NCBI GenBank assembly: GCA_910584615.1
Contig: CAJUAM010000002.1
Coordinates: 76,542-140,541, forward strand
Source: an uncultured Dorea sp.
Lineage (GTDB): Bacteria > Bacillota > Clostridia > Lachnospirales > Lachnospiraceae
Direction: 5' to 3'
Length of the DNA: 64,000 nucleotides
Below the pieces are notes generated by a model. The model was not told the origin of the DNA. It saw only the letters and a list, made by a program, of their open reading frames with translations, and made no database searches. The stretch's first letter is position 1, and the number at the start of each line of letters is the position of its first letter. Below, piece by piece: positions 1 to 8,657 of this stretch. Both the position numbers and the translations under genes were made by a program.

Positions 1-1599
1 TTTATCCATGTTTATTTTGAAGACGGATGCGGCATGGAAAACTTACGTGCATTTATGATTGTAAATGCTCTTCAGGAAAGATCACTTGATTTTACTTATT
101 ATCCGGATGATGTAGATTCCAATCCTGACAGTGCTGAGAAGATCATCACAGATGGATTTTACATCGGTCTTCACTCTGAGGAAGATTTAGAGAGAGCAGC
201 TACAGTTGTGGAAGGTTCTCAGAATATCCGCTCTTACGAGATGGTAGAGAATCATGAATCTGCTGAACCTGAACAAAATGATGAAACTGAATCAAAGGCA
301 GAGAAGGCGCCCGCGGATACTGCTGCACCGGCAGCTCCCGCTCCTGCAAAAGCAAAAGCGGATTCATCTGCTCCCGCAAAGAAAAAAGATGCAGCCCCCC
401 ACGGCGCTGTCAAGCAGGATCTTATCAGTGTCAATCTGTCAAAGCTCGATGCTTTAATGGCACTTGTCGGGGAGATTGTTATTACCGAATCTATGGTTAC
501 CTCTTCTCCGGATCTTCAAGGCCTGAACCTTGATAACTTTAATAAATCCGCACGTCAGCTCAGAAAATTAACGGACGACCTCCAGGACATTTCCATGTCA
601 CTCAGGATGGTATCCGTATCTGGTGTATTCCAGAAGATGAACCGAATCGTGCGTGACATGAAGAAAAACTTAAACAGAGATGTCCGCCTTAAGATAATCG
701 GCGAAAATACCGAAGTAGACAAGACAATTGTGGACGGCATCGGCGATCCTTTAATGCATATTGTCCGCAACGCGATCGATCATGGTATCGAAGAGAACGT
801 AGAAGACCGTATTGCTGCCGGCAAAGACCCGCAGGGTGAAGTTATCCTCTCTGCTACCCATACCGGAAGCGAGGTTATTATCTCTGTATCTGATGACGGC
901 CGCGGTATGGATACGGATGCTATTCTCGCGAAAGCCGCGCGCAACGGAATACTTACTAAACCGGAATCCGATTATTCTCAAAAAGAAATCCTTATGCTTC
1001 TGATGACTCCTGGTTTTTCCACTAATACAGAAGTCACCGAATATTCGGGTCGTGGCGTCGGTCTTGATGTTGTTAAAAAGAACGTGGAAGCTATTGGAGG
1101 CGTCGTAAGTATTACAAGTGAATTAGGTAAGGGAAGCTGTACGACTTTAAAGATTCCTCTCACTCTTGCGATTGCGGATGGTATGGAGATTTCCGTAGGC
1201 AAATCCATCTTTACCGTGCCGATTTCCAATATCCGTCAGTCCTTTAAGGCGACCGAGGAAGATATCGTTCTTGATCCGGCAGGACATGAGATGATCCGCT
1301 GTATGGATGCTTTTTACCCGATCGTGCGTGCTCATGAACTGTATAGTATCCCGGATGCCTGCACAAAGATTGATGATGGTATTCTGATGTGGGTAGAAGC
1401 AAGCGATAGATCCTACTGCCTGTTTGTTGATAAGCTGATCGGAGAGCACCAGGTTGTTGTAAAGCCTCTTCCGCCATACCTGCAGCAGTTCCATATTAAA
1501 GATTCCGGTATCAGCGGATGTACGATCCTTGGAGATGGAAATATAAGTATTATCCTTGACATTGCACATGTGTATGAAGCTGCTCGAGGAATATTTTAG
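1..1599 (+). CDS. cheA: Chemotaxis histidine kinase CheA (5' end outside the window)
   Basis: Cytoplasmic sensor kinase that passes phosphate to CheY and CheB in response to chemoreceptors. The reading frame is open from base 1, so the gene begins upstream; the ATG at 34 lies inside the P2 domain and is not the start. Of about 532 visible residues, roughly 1-80 look like the P2 response-regulator binding domain, followed by an Ala/Pro/Lys-rich linker, the P3 dimerisation helices, a GHKL ATPase domain (N box HIVRNAIDHGIE, G1 box DDGRGMD, G2 box GRGVGLDVV) and a C-terminal CheW-like P5 domain. The phosphorylated HPt domain must lie off the left edge. It is followed 22 bases later by cheW, the first of three further chemotaxis genes. 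Confidence 0.96.
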   Translation, partial: FIHVYFEDGCGMENLRAFMIVNALQERSLDFTYYPDDVDSNPDSAEKIITDGFYIGLHSEEDLERAATVVEGSQNIRSYEMVENHESAEPEQNDETESKAEKAPADTAAPAAPAPAKAKADSSAPAKKKDAAPHGAVKQDLISVNLSKLDALMALVGEIVITESMVTSSPDLQGLNLDNFNKSARQLRKLTDDLQDISMSLRMVSVSGVFQKMNRIVRDMKKNLNRDVRLKIIGENTEVDKTIVDGIGDPLMHIVRNAIDHGIEENVEDRIAAGKDPQGEVILSATHTGSEVIISVSDDGRGMDTDAILAKAARNGILTKPESDYSQKEILMLLMTPGFSTNTEVTEYSGRGVGLDVVKKNVEAIGGVVSITSELGKGSCTTLKIPLTLAIADGMEISVGKSIFTVPISNIRQSFKATEEDIVLDPAGHEMIRCMDAFYPIVRAHELYSIPDACTKIDDGILMWVEASDRSYCLFVDKLIGEHQVVVKPLPPYLQQFHIKDSGISGCTILGDGNISIILDIAHVYEAARGIF

Positions 1600-1621
1600 A
1601 GATAGATAAGGAGGTAACAAC

Positions 1622-2095
1622 ATGGCAGAAACAATTGATATTGTTGAAAAGAAGATTGAAGAAGACGGACATACTCCTAAGAACGTCCAGCGTTTCCTTA
1701 CTTTTGTGTCCGATAATATTACTTTTGGCGTCAGCACAGACTATGTAATAGAGATTATTTCCAGTTACATGATCTGTACGCTACCTATGGTGCCGGACTA
1801 TATCAAAGGAATCATCAATCTGCGCGGTCAGACGATTCCTATCATAGATATCAGGCTCCGTATGGGAAAGATCCCGCAGGATTACACAACTACAACCTGT
1901 ATCATTATTCTTGAGATTAATGAGATTTCTGTGGGTATCGTAGTAGATTCTGTGACTCAGGTGCTGGATATTGATCTGGACAGGATAGCTCCTATCCCGA
2001 CACAGAACCAGCAGGAGCTGACCTCTTCCATGATTTCAAGGGAAGACGGCTCTGTTGTTCTTTTCCTTGACTGCGAAGAACTGATCCGCCAGTAA
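1622..2095 (+). CDS. cheW: Chemotaxis coupling protein CheW
   Basis: Adaptor that links CheA to chemoreceptors in the cytoplasmic signalling array. At 157 residues it is a usual CheW length and consists of one SH3-like CheW domain. The core shows the family signature around YIKGIINLRGQTIPIID (about residues 60-76) and a VGIVVDSV strand. An AAGGAGG site about 8 bases upstream supports the ATG at 1622. It has an acidic extension of about 25 residues before the domain. It lies between cheA and cheR with short gaps, so it is probably co-transcribed with them. Confidence 0.95.
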   Translation: MAETIDIVEKKIEEDGHTPKNVQRFLTFVSDNITFGVSTDYVIEIISSYMICTLPMVPDYIKGIINLRGQTIPIIDIRLRMGKIPQDYTTTTCIIILEINEISVGIVVDSVTQVLDIDLDRIAPIPTQNQQELTSSMISREDGSVVLFLDCEELIRQ

Positions 2096-2135
2096 TGAAC
2101 AAATATGGATAAAAATAAAAGCAAGGAGTAAAAAC

Positions 2136-2948
2136 ATGCTATCACTTAACGAGAACGATTTCCGAAAACTTATAACATTTATCAAAAGCCGCTACGGAAT
2201 TGATCTGTCACAGAAGCGGCAGTTGATTGTCGGAAGGCTTTCTAATACCGTTACAGCTATGGGGTACTCTACTTTCTCCGAATATATTGATCATATCCTG
2301 TCACAGAAAAACCCTCAGGATATAGAGCTGATGCTTAATAAGTTAACAACAAACTATACGTTTTTCTTAAGAGAATCCGCTCACTTTGATTATTTCAGAG
2401 ACACAGTTCTTCCTTATCTTGAGAGAACAAAACGCGACCGTGTCTTAAGTATCTGGAGCGCAGGGTGTTCTTCCGGTCAGGAACCTTATACTCTTTCAAT
2501 GATTTTGAAAGAGTATTTCGGTAATAAAGCAGGTAACTGGGACACCCGTGTTCTTGCTACGGATATTTCCCAGAATGCTTTAAAGGCTGCTTCTGAAGGA
2601 ATTTATGACGAAGAATCTCTAAGCGCGATTCCAGTTGCATGGAAACAGAAATATTTCAAAAAAACTTCAGAACCTGGTGTTTACCAGGTGGCAGATATCC
2701 TAAAAGATAATGTGATCTTTCGAACTTTTAATCTCATGGATCCCATTCGTTTTAAGTTAAAGTTCGATGTGATCTTTTGCCGCAACGTAATGATATATTT
2801 TGATCAGCAGACAAAGGATGCCCTCGTACAGCGTTTTTATAATGCGACCGTACCGGGCGGTTATCTGTTTATTGGTCATTCTGAAAGTCTGAATAAGGCA
2901 ACAACGCCTTATAATTATCTTATGCCATCGGCTTACCGTAAAGAGTAG
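2136..2948 (+). CDS. cheR: Chemoreceptor glutamate methyltransferase CheR
   Basis: Transfers methyl groups from S-adenosylmethionine to glutamates of chemoreceptors during adaptation. The 270 residues match the usual two-domain CheR. The N-terminal helical domain (about 1-75) carries the TTNYTFFLRE segment. The catalytic domain has the SAM-binding motif WSAGCSSGQEPYTL (about residues 105-118), an ATDIS acidic loop and the FCRNVMIYF motif. A GGAGT ribosome binding site precedes the ATG. Its opposing enzyme CheB follows directly. Confidence 0.96.
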   Translation: MLSLNENDFRKLITFIKSRYGIDLSQKRQLIVGRLSNTVTAMGYSTFSEYIDHILSQKNPQDIELMLNKLTTNYTFFLRESAHFDYFRDTVLPYLERTKRDRVLSIWSAGCSSGQEPYTLSMILKEYFGNKAGNWDTRVLATDISQNALKAASEGIYDEESLSAIPVAWKQKYFKKTSEPGVYQVADILKDNVIFRTFNLMDPIRFKLKFDVIFCRNVMIYFDQQTKDALVQRFYNATVPGGYLFIGHSESLNKATTPYNYLMPSAYRKE

Positions 2949-2982
2949 CCGGACTGCTATACTAAAAAGAAGGTGCTTATAA

Positions 2983-4095
2983 ATGGCAAATAAAAAAATA
3001 AAAGTATTAATTGTAGATGATTCTCTGGTTTTTGTAAATTTCTTATCTAAAGGCCTTCCTGAAGCAGACAGCAATATTGAGATAGTCGGTTATGCAATGA
3101 ACGCGGCAGACGCCATGCGTAAAATTCCAATCACAAAACCAGATGTCATAACCCTTGATGTTGAGATGCCAAGAACTAACGGAATTGATTTTTTGAAGGA
3201 GCTGCTACCCAAGCATCTCCTTCCCGTAATTTTAGTATCTTCATTGAATGTAAGCGTATTCGATGCTCTCTCAAACGGTGCTGTTGATTTTGTCAAAAAA
3301 CCAGACATGAGCCGGAACTATAGTTCCCGTCTCTTTATACAAAATCTGGCTTCCAAAATCAATATTGCTTCTAACGCAACAGTCAAGCTGCCAAGAGTGT
3401 TCCGCGGAAGTTCTGTTATCAAAAAAGAAAGTTCTCCCGCAGCTCCTGCGATTTCGATCAAAAAACCGGTGCTTTCCTCTATCGCAGCCCCGAAACTGAC
3501 AAATCGAAGCTTGAAGCTGAACGATATGATCATTGCTCTGGGCGCTTCTACCGGAGGTACTGAAGCAACTTTGCAGGTGTTAGAGCAACTCCCGGCTGAC
3601 ATACCGGGCATGGTAATTACTCAGCATATGCCAGAAGGCTTTACTAATATGTATGCACAGCGTCTGAACCGTTTATGTAAGATGGAAGTTAAAGAAGCTG
3701 TTAACGGCGATGTGGTCCGCAGAGGTCTTGTACTCATCGCTCCGGGCGGCGAATGCCAGATGAAAGTTGTCCGTCTTGGCGGGCATTATACGGTACGCAT
3801 CTATCCCGGAGAAAAGGTAAGCGGTCACCGTCCCTCTGTGGACGTCCTCTTCCAGTCTGTGGCACAGGCTGCCAAATCCGGCGCGGTAGGAATCATCCTG
3901 ACGGGCATGGGACAGGACGGCGCTTATGGGCTTCTTGATATGCATAAAGCCGGCGCTTATACGATCGGGCAGGATAAAGAATCCTGTGTTGTATATGGAA
4001 TGCCGATGGTCGCGCAGAATATCGGAGCGGTATCCGTTCAGGCCGCCTGCGCGAATATACCATCTGTATTGATGAATTATCTGAATACATTGTAA
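2983..4095 (+). CDS. cheB: Chemotaxis methylesterase/deamidase response regulator CheB
   Basis: Removes methyl groups from, and deamidates, chemoreceptors when phosphorylated by CheA. The N-terminal receiver domain (about residues 5-120) shows the VDDS acidic pair, the phospho-acceptor in TLDVEMP, a VSS switch position and a conserved KKP lysine. A Ser/Ala/Pro-rich linker leads to the methylesterase domain (about 180-368). The catalytic triad residues are visible: Ser in GASTGGT, His in TQHMPEGFT and Asp in GMGQDGA. The 370-residue length is normal. It is the last gene of the plus-strand operon and ends just before a hairpin terminator. Confidence 0.96.
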   Translation: MANKKIKVLIVDDSLVFVNFLSKGLPEADSNIEIVGYAMNAADAMRKIPITKPDVITLDVEMPRTNGIDFLKELLPKHLLPVILVSSLNVSVFDALSNGAVDFVKKPDMSRNYSSRLFIQNLASKINIASNATVKLPRVFRGSSVIKKESSPAAPAISIKKPVLSSIAAPKLTNRSLKLNDMIIALGASTGGTEATLQVLEQLPADIPGMVITQHMPEGFTNMYAQRLNRLCKMEVKEAVNGDVVRRGLVLIAPGGECQMKVVRLGGHYTVRIYPGEKVSGHRPSVDVLFQSVAQAAKSGAVGIILTGMGQDGAYGLLDMHKAGAYTIGQDKESCVVYGMPMVAQNIGAVSVQAACANIPSVLMNYLNTL

Positions 4096-4100
4096 ATGTT

Positions 4101-4145
4101 AACACCCTGCACTGAAAATATTCAGTACAGGGTGTTATATTATTT
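4101..4145. terminator. Terminator between convergent cheB and the glycan array
   Basis: A 15-bp stem with one mismatch: AACACCCTG (4101-4109) pairs with CAGGGTGTT (4128-4136), and CTGAA (4112-4116) pairs with TTCAG (4121-4125), around an AATA loop. A T-rich stretch follows on the plus strand, so it should end the che transcript six bases after the cheB stop. It is also downstream of the last minus-strand gene and could serve both directions, although the minus-side tail is less T-rich. Confidence 0.75.
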
Positions 4146-4182
4146 TATAACAATGCACGCAGTGCATCCCAAATCTTCTCTC

Positions 4183-5124
4183 TCATACAGACTCGATCTT
4201 TCCCGCGAAATACTTACCGATTCCCGCAATAAAACCAAGCACCTCTTCCTTCATCTCTTCTGGAAATGAAGTAAGCACCGGCGCCGTCTCAAAACTCAGT
4301 ACTTTATCAAAATGAATATTCCGAAGCCCCCTTACAAACCCATCCCAGTCCGTAGATACTTTATTCTCTCTCGTCTTTGTAAATGTAAAGGGAATCTGAT
4401 GAAGGTCAGCTATCCCGTCATTGTCGTGGATATGGAGTACCTTAAGTCTAAAATCAAGCTTAGTAATGAAGTCTTCAAAATCAAGCCCCACCAGATTAGC
4501 ATGTCCGGTATCAAAGCAAAATCCCAGAACCTCTGCATGATACTTTTCATTAAACCGGTCTATCCGCTCCACTGCCTTTTTCACGTTACAGCACGGTCCT
4601 TCAACCATATGCCCCCCAATACCTGTATAAAGATTTTCAACACACATAATAATTCCCAGTTCTTTCGCAACAGGAGCCAGTGAATCCAAAAATTTTTCTG
4701 TTTCCTTCCATTCAAGCTCCTCCGATCCAAGAAAATGCTGCAGCTTGAACCCATGCACGACAATATACGGACAATTAAGAAAAGCACAGATCCTCATACT
4801 TTTTGGCGCAACTGTCTTCCGCAGATAATCATTCAGCGAGTCATCTCCTCCGGGGACATACATCGGATAAGGCATATGCAGCTGGTTAATGACAATACTA
4901 TTCTCCTTTGCCGCACATTTGTGCTCTTTAAAATATTTCTCCAGTTCGGCATCCGTCTGGTTAAAAAAATTATTTTTTTCGTTCTGATACAATGACGTAT
5001 TGCTCAAATATGCATTCAGGCTGAAATCCGCGCAGGAAAATCCTGACCTTTTTAATAAAGCAAACCCTCTTTTAGGGAATGTCTCTTCAACTATTTCCTT
5101 TGTCTGCACTCCTATCCTTATCAT
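4183..5124 (-). CDS. Sugar phosphate isomerase/epimerase family TIM barrel (intact metal site)
   Basis: A 313-residue AP-endonuclease-2/xylose-isomerase-like TIM barrel. The four metal-ligand strands look intact: Glu in VENLY, Asp and His in FDTGHANL, His in LHIHDND, and Glu in SFETAP near the end. Such enzymes epimerise or isomerise sugars and sugar phosphates using divalent metal; the substrate here cannot be told. A GGA site is spaced 5 bases from the ATG. It is the last gene of the minus-strand array. It resembles the protein at 11203-12477, which has lost most of these ligands, and more distantly the protein at 45432-46319. Confidence 0.8.
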   Translation of the reverse strand: MIRIGVQTKEIVEETFPKRGFALLKRSGFSCADFSLNAYLSNTSLYQNEKNNFFNQTDAELEKYFKEHKCAAKENSIVINQLHMPYPMYVPGGDDSLNDYLRKTVAPKSMRICAFLNCPYIVVHGFKLQHFLGSEELEWKETEKFLDSLAPVAKELGIIMCVENLYTGIGGHMVEGPCCNVKKAVERIDRFNEKYHAEVLGFCFDTGHANLVGLDFEDFITKLDFRLKVLHIHDNDGIADLHQIPFTFTKTRENKVSTDWDGFVRGLRNIHFDKVLSFETAPVLTSFPEEMKEEVLGFIAGIGKYFAGKIESV

Positions 5125-5152
5125 CTGTCCAAATCTCCAAATCTTTGTAATG

Positions 5153-5192
5153 AAACGCCTTATTTGTAGATATTATTTATATCAAGGCGTTT
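5153..5192. repeat. Inverted repeat (hairpin) after the split CBS/SGNH/CitC-like gene
   Basis: AAACGCCTT (5153-5161) and AAGGCGTTT (5184-5192) form a perfect 9-bp stem, with a further GATAT/ATATC pairing inside the loop. It begins at the stop codon of the upstream minus-strand gene. No T-run follows on either strand, so it may be an mRNA-stabilising or processing hairpin rather than a terminator. Confidence 0.45.
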
Positions 5193-6954
5193 ATATATCC
5201 GGCCGTTCTTTAAAAATTACTTTTTGTGTTGATTCCGGCACTAACAGCCCTAGTTGTCCTGCTGCATTATCTTCAAGATTTTTTCTTACCAAAGATGCGC
5301 TAATACATTGGCCGCACGATTCCTTGCGCGGTATCTCGATCAACTTGATCCCTTTTTGCGGCAGTATCTTTTTCATCGCCAGATTGTATTCATTCGTAAC
5401 CAAATCATCCGGCTCCTCTCCTACAAATCTATAGCGGATGTTCAAATGCGGTGCGATTTTTTCCGCAAAAAACATAATATCATTTTCTGCGTTTTCGGCA
5501 ATCTCATCATCTTTTTCTTTAATGAAATACTCCGGAAATGTTGTCTGGGATAATACAAACGGGCCGCTTGGCACTACTCTTACTTTTTCTAAATCTGCAA
5601 CTCCATCGCAAACCATAGCAAAGCGTTCAGCAAAAGAAAACACAGATTTATCCTCTTCCACTACAAAAATTATTAAAAAATCCACTGTTTCCAATGCCCG
5701 TTTTATCAGATAACGATGTCCATATGTAAAAGGATTGCAGTTCATAACAATAGCGCCTATTTTACTATACAACGACACCTCAAAATCTTTAAAATACCGG
5801 TCTATATATATCATCTGTACAAAATCAGTGTCTTTCCCGGGCACTTTTCCCGTTTCATGTACTGTTCCTCCCAGATACGGTTTTAATTTTCCGTAAACTG
5901 CCTCTGCGTACAGATCATTGATCTTATGATTGCAATGTCTGGGCTCATCTATCAGCCACATTGAACTTTTTTCACATTTTTCCAGGATTTCCATCAAATT
6001 GAGATTTTCTGTTCCTTTTAAATTCCTGTCATTTGCATACAATACAACCATATCCCCTTTACGAAAAGAAGTATCCATTATCCGCGCCAATTCAGTACTT
6101 ATATGTATGCCATAACTGGGACTTCCGCAATTCACGACTCGTACTCTGTCATTTCCTGATTCATTCAGCCGCTTCTGGAGGAGGCTTTCTATCGTATATT
6201 TATCCTCCACATAATGTCCGTACATAAAACATACACCAAAAAAATATATATTTTGGATAGGCTTACTGGGCTGTCCTTTTGTATATCTTTCTCCATTTAT
6301 AACCCGATAGTATTTGCTGTTATGATCTTTCAATTTTCCGGTTCCGCTTTTTGTTTCCACTGAATAGTGTATATGCAGAATCTGCTCTGCATACTCTCTG
6401 GTATATAAATCGTCAAAAAAATCCTGATACATTTCTTCCGACAGCGCATCGCCTGTTTTTTTACCATGTACCGCATATTTATCAGCAATTTTTTGTTTCA
6501 GCCCACACTCATCCTCTGAATAAAGCAGATTAAGAACATGGACTCCTTCAGAACGCAGCACATCCAAATATCCTCGCAGCATTTCATAATCTACTTCCTT
6601 GATAAAATTTTGGTATGTCCTAAATTTCTTCCTGACAATCTTCTTATCCCATATAAATGAATAAAGCGTATCTATCCCTCTTGCTTCATCTTGGTCCACA
6701 AACAAAATCCAGTCAGCCCAAAAAGTATAATGCGGTATTTCTGCATGATCAATGATTTTAACTATTACGCCCTGCAGCGACAAACAGCGGTAAAATCTTT
6801 GAAATAACTTCTGTTTATCATCAAAAGCACAACATGGACGCACCAATACTACCCGGCTGTTTTTATGCCATAGCACGATATTTCTGCTCCACTCCTGATC
6901 AAGTACATGATTCACATATAGCAGATCATCCCACCTGGAATAATCGCCCAGCAA
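5191..6954 (-). CDS. SGNH-like and citrate-lyase-ligase-like protein, out of frame with its CBS part
   Basis: The C-terminal 587 residues of a gene whose N-terminal CBS part lies in another frame at 6912-7262. The first codon of this open stretch is TTG and is not a credible start. About residues 220-400 form an SGNH-hydrolase-like domain (IYFFGVCFMYGHYVED, then VVNCGSPSYG and a distal IDEPRHCNH). About residues 400-587 resemble the nucleotidyltransferase end of citrate lyase ligase CitC (IVMNCNPFTYGHRYL, VVEEDKSVF, FVGEEPDDLVTNEYN). No citrate lyase genes are nearby, so the CitC fold is probably reused in glycan or adduct chemistry. Adding one G to the tract at 6957-6964 would give one protein of about 690 residues, like the intact paralogue at 21225-23114. 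Confidence 0.75.
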   Translation of the reverse strand: MLGDYSRWDDLLYVNHVLDQEWSRNIVLWHKNSRVVLVRPCCAFDDKQKLFQRFYRCLSLQGVIVKIIDHAEIPHYTFWADWILFVDQDEARGIDTLYSFIWDKKIVRKKFRTYQNFIKEVDYEMLRGYLDVLRSEGVHVLNLLYSEDECGLKQKIADKYAVHGKKTGDALSEEMYQDFFDDLYTREYAEQILHIHYSVETKSGTGKLKDHNSKYYRVINGERYTKGQPSKPIQNIYFFGVCFMYGHYVEDKYTIESLLQKRLNESGNDRVRVVNCGSPSYGIHISTELARIMDTSFRKGDMVVLYANDRNLKGTENLNLMEILEKCEKSSMWLIDEPRHCNHKINDLYAEAVYGKLKPYLGGTVHETGKVPGKDTDFVQMIYIDRYFKDFEVSLYSKIGAIVMNCNPFTYGHRYLIKRALETVDFLIIFVVEEDKSVFSFAERFAMVCDGVADLEKVRVVPSGPFVLSQTTFPEYFIKEKDDEIAENAENDIMFFAEKIAPHLNIRYRFVGEEPDDLVTNEYNLAMKKILPQKGIKLIEIPRKESCGQCISASLVRKNLEDNAAGQLGLLVPESTQKVIFKERPDI

Positions 6955-7262
6955 TACCCCCCCCTCATAACAGGAAGAGCATTGACTTTCTTTCTTTTAC
7001 GGAAAATATGTTTTGCTTTCATATATTCATCTGGGGAAATATAAGTAAATTGCTTATTTATAGAAACTGTGTCCAAATCCATATCATGTGCTCTTGCAAT
7101 ATCTCCCATACTGATCATGCCTGCAAGTTTTCCGCTGCGTTCACAGTAAATAACATTCGATGGTTTCGCAGCTATCACCTTCGCAAGTGTTTTAAAAGCA
7201 ATACTTTCCGTAATATCTTCTATTTTAATGATTGTCAGTTCCTCATACTTTTTATAAACCAT
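6912..7262 (-). CDS. CBS-domain N-terminal part of the same split gene
   Basis: A good GGAGAAA ribosome binding site precedes the ATG at 7262. The first ~100 residues are a Bateman (CBS pair) module, with GKLAGMISMGDIARAH and a QFTYISPDEY segment that match the N-termini of the proteins at 21225-23114 and 44032-45450. After the motif ALPVMRGG the frame crosses a run of eight Gs and then reads nonsense (YCWAIIPGG) to a stop. In the frame reached by a run of nine or six Gs the sequence continues as GGVLLGDYSRW, which aligns with SLLGVIRKKNYEM of the intact paralogue. The frame break therefore sits exactly at the homopolymer. It may be a phase-off allele, a decaying gene, or a homopolymer read error. 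Confidence 0.75.
   Translation of the reverse strand: MVYKKYEELTIIKIEDITESIAFKTLAKVIAAKPSNVIYCERSGKLAGMISMGDIARAHDMDLDTVSINKQFTYISPDEYMKAKHIFRKRKKVNALPVMRGGYCWAIIPGGMICYM
6957..6964 (-). repeat. G8 homopolymer tract at the frame break (C8 on the plus strand)
   Basis: Eight consecutive G residues on the coding strand, the longest G/C run I found in the window. With eight, the CBS part terminates early; with nine or six, the CBS, SGNH-like and CitC-like parts fuse into one frame. This is the form expected of a slipped-strand contingency tract in a surface-glycan locus. Confidence 0.85.
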
Positions 7263-7351
7263 ATTTCATTTCTCCGTAAATATCAGCTTTCCTTCTCTTC
7301 TTAAAACGCATAAGCATATGATCACCGCTTGTCTCTGGATTAACCTGTTTT

Positions 7352-8602
7352 CTAATCACACTTGAAAATATCCCGTGTATACACCTTATCCCTCACATCG
7401 TCTAAACATCTGTCATACCGATTTGCAATAATAGCCAAAGAAGCTTTCTTAAACTCCTCCAGATCATTTACCACCTTGCTTCCAAAGAAAGTAGTTCCGC
7501 TTTTAAGTGCCGGTTCATAAATAATCACCACTGCACCCTTTGCCTTGATTCGCTTCATGATTCCCTGAACACTGCTTTGCCGGAAGTTATCAGAACTGCT
7601 CTTCATAGTCAGGCGATAAACTCCTATTACAACCTCACCTTCTCTGTCGCTGTCCCAGCAATCATTTGCTCCATATCCTCCAGCAATCTCAAGAACACGA
7701 TCCGCAATAAAATCCTTACGTGTCCTATTAGACTCAACAATTGCTCTGATCAAATTTTCGGGAACATCTGCATAGTTGGCTAATAGCTGCTTTGTATCTT
7801 TCGGCAGACAATAGCCGCCATAGCCAAAAGAAGGATTGTTATAATGTGTTCCGATACGGGGATCGAGACAGACACCATTGATAATGTCCTGAGTATTAAG
7901 CCCTTTTATCTCAGCATACGTATCCAATTCGTTAAAATAAGAAACCCGGAGAGCAAGATAAGTATTGGCAAACAATTTTACCGCCTCTGCTTCTGTAAAA
8001 CCTATGAATAAAATATCAATATCCTCTTTAACTGCACTTTCCTGCAGGAGTCTTGCAAAAGTACGGGCCTCTTTTACAAGACGATCATTCTCCATATCTG
8101 TGCCGACAATAATCCTGCTAGGATACAGATTATCATAGAGTGCCTTTGATTCACGTAAAAACTCAGGACAAAAAAGGATATTATCAAAACATAATCTTTT
8201 TCGGAGGGAAACGGTATATCCAACCGGAACTGTACTTTTGATGACCACGATAGCATTCTGATTATATTCTATGACCTGCCTGATAACTTTTTCCACAGCA
8301 GATGTATCAAAAAAGTCTCTCTTACTATCATAGTTTGTCGGTACAGCAACAATAACAAAATCTGCATCCGTGTATGCTTCTTCGGCGTCCAGTGTGGCCG
8401 TCAGATCAAGCGCTTTATCCGCCATATACCTCTCAATATATTCATCCCGGATCGGAGACTTGCGGCAGTTGATAAGCTCTACTTTCTCCGGAACAATATC
8501 TATTGCAGACACTTTGTTGTGCTGACTTAAAAGCACAGCAATAGAAAGCCCCACATAGCCGGTACCTGCGACAGCAATCTTTAACTCCTTTTCGCTCTTC
8601 AT
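7352..8602 (-). CDS. ugd: UDP-glucose 6-dehydrogenase
   Basis: Oxidises UDP-glucose to UDP-glucuronate with two NAD+. The ATG at 8602 (product about 416 residues, [13 protein letters not shown]) is preferred because an AGGGGAG site lies just upstream and the GxGxxG of [11 protein letters not shown] then falls at the normal place; the frame is open further upstream to 8704. The NAD-binding N-domain, the central UDP-glucose DH domain with catalytic Cys in [12 protein letters not shown], and the C-terminal domain are all present. It follows the UDP-glucuronate 4-epimerase gene by 55 bases, so the pair can make UDP-glucuronate and UDP-galacturonate. Confidence 0.93.
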   Translation of the reverse strand: MKSEKELKIAVAGTGYVGLSIAVLLSQHNKVSAIDIVPEKVELINCRKSPIRDEYIERYMADKALDLTATLDAEEAYTDADFVIVAVPTNYDSKRDFFDTSAVEKVIRQVIEYNQNAIVVIKSTVPVGYTVSLRKRLCFDNILFCPEFLRESKALYDNLYPSRIIVGTDMENDRLVKEARTFARLLQESAVKEDIDILFIGFTEAEAVKLFANTYLALRVSYFNELDTYAEIKGLNTQDIINGVCLDPRIGTHYNNPSFGYGGYCLPKDTKQLLANYADVPENLIRAIVESNRTRKDFIADRVLEIAGGYGANDCWDSDREGEVVIGVYRLTMKSSSDNFRQSSVQGIMKRIKAKGAVVIIYEPALKSGTTFFGSKVVNDLEEFKKASLAIIANRYDRCLDDVRDKVYTRDIFKCD

Positions 8603-8657
8603 TTCATCTTTCTCCCCTTCCTTGCCATGGATACATTGCTGCTCCCTGCAGTCTTGA

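Noticed and set aside
397..402. Other runs of six C or G, for example near 397, 4614, 26132 and 56647
   Set aside because: They lie within intact reading frames with no sign of frame breaks, so they were not called contingency tracts.
34..1599. ATG at 34 as the cheA start
   Set aside because: The frame is open to base 1 and the residues before the ATG belong to the CheA P2 domain, so the gene starts outside the window.
5191..6954. Citrate fermentation (citrate lyase ligase) role
   Set aside because: The C-terminal domain resembles CitC, but there are no citrate lyase subunits nearby, and the added CBS and SGNH-like domains and the glycan context argue against it.
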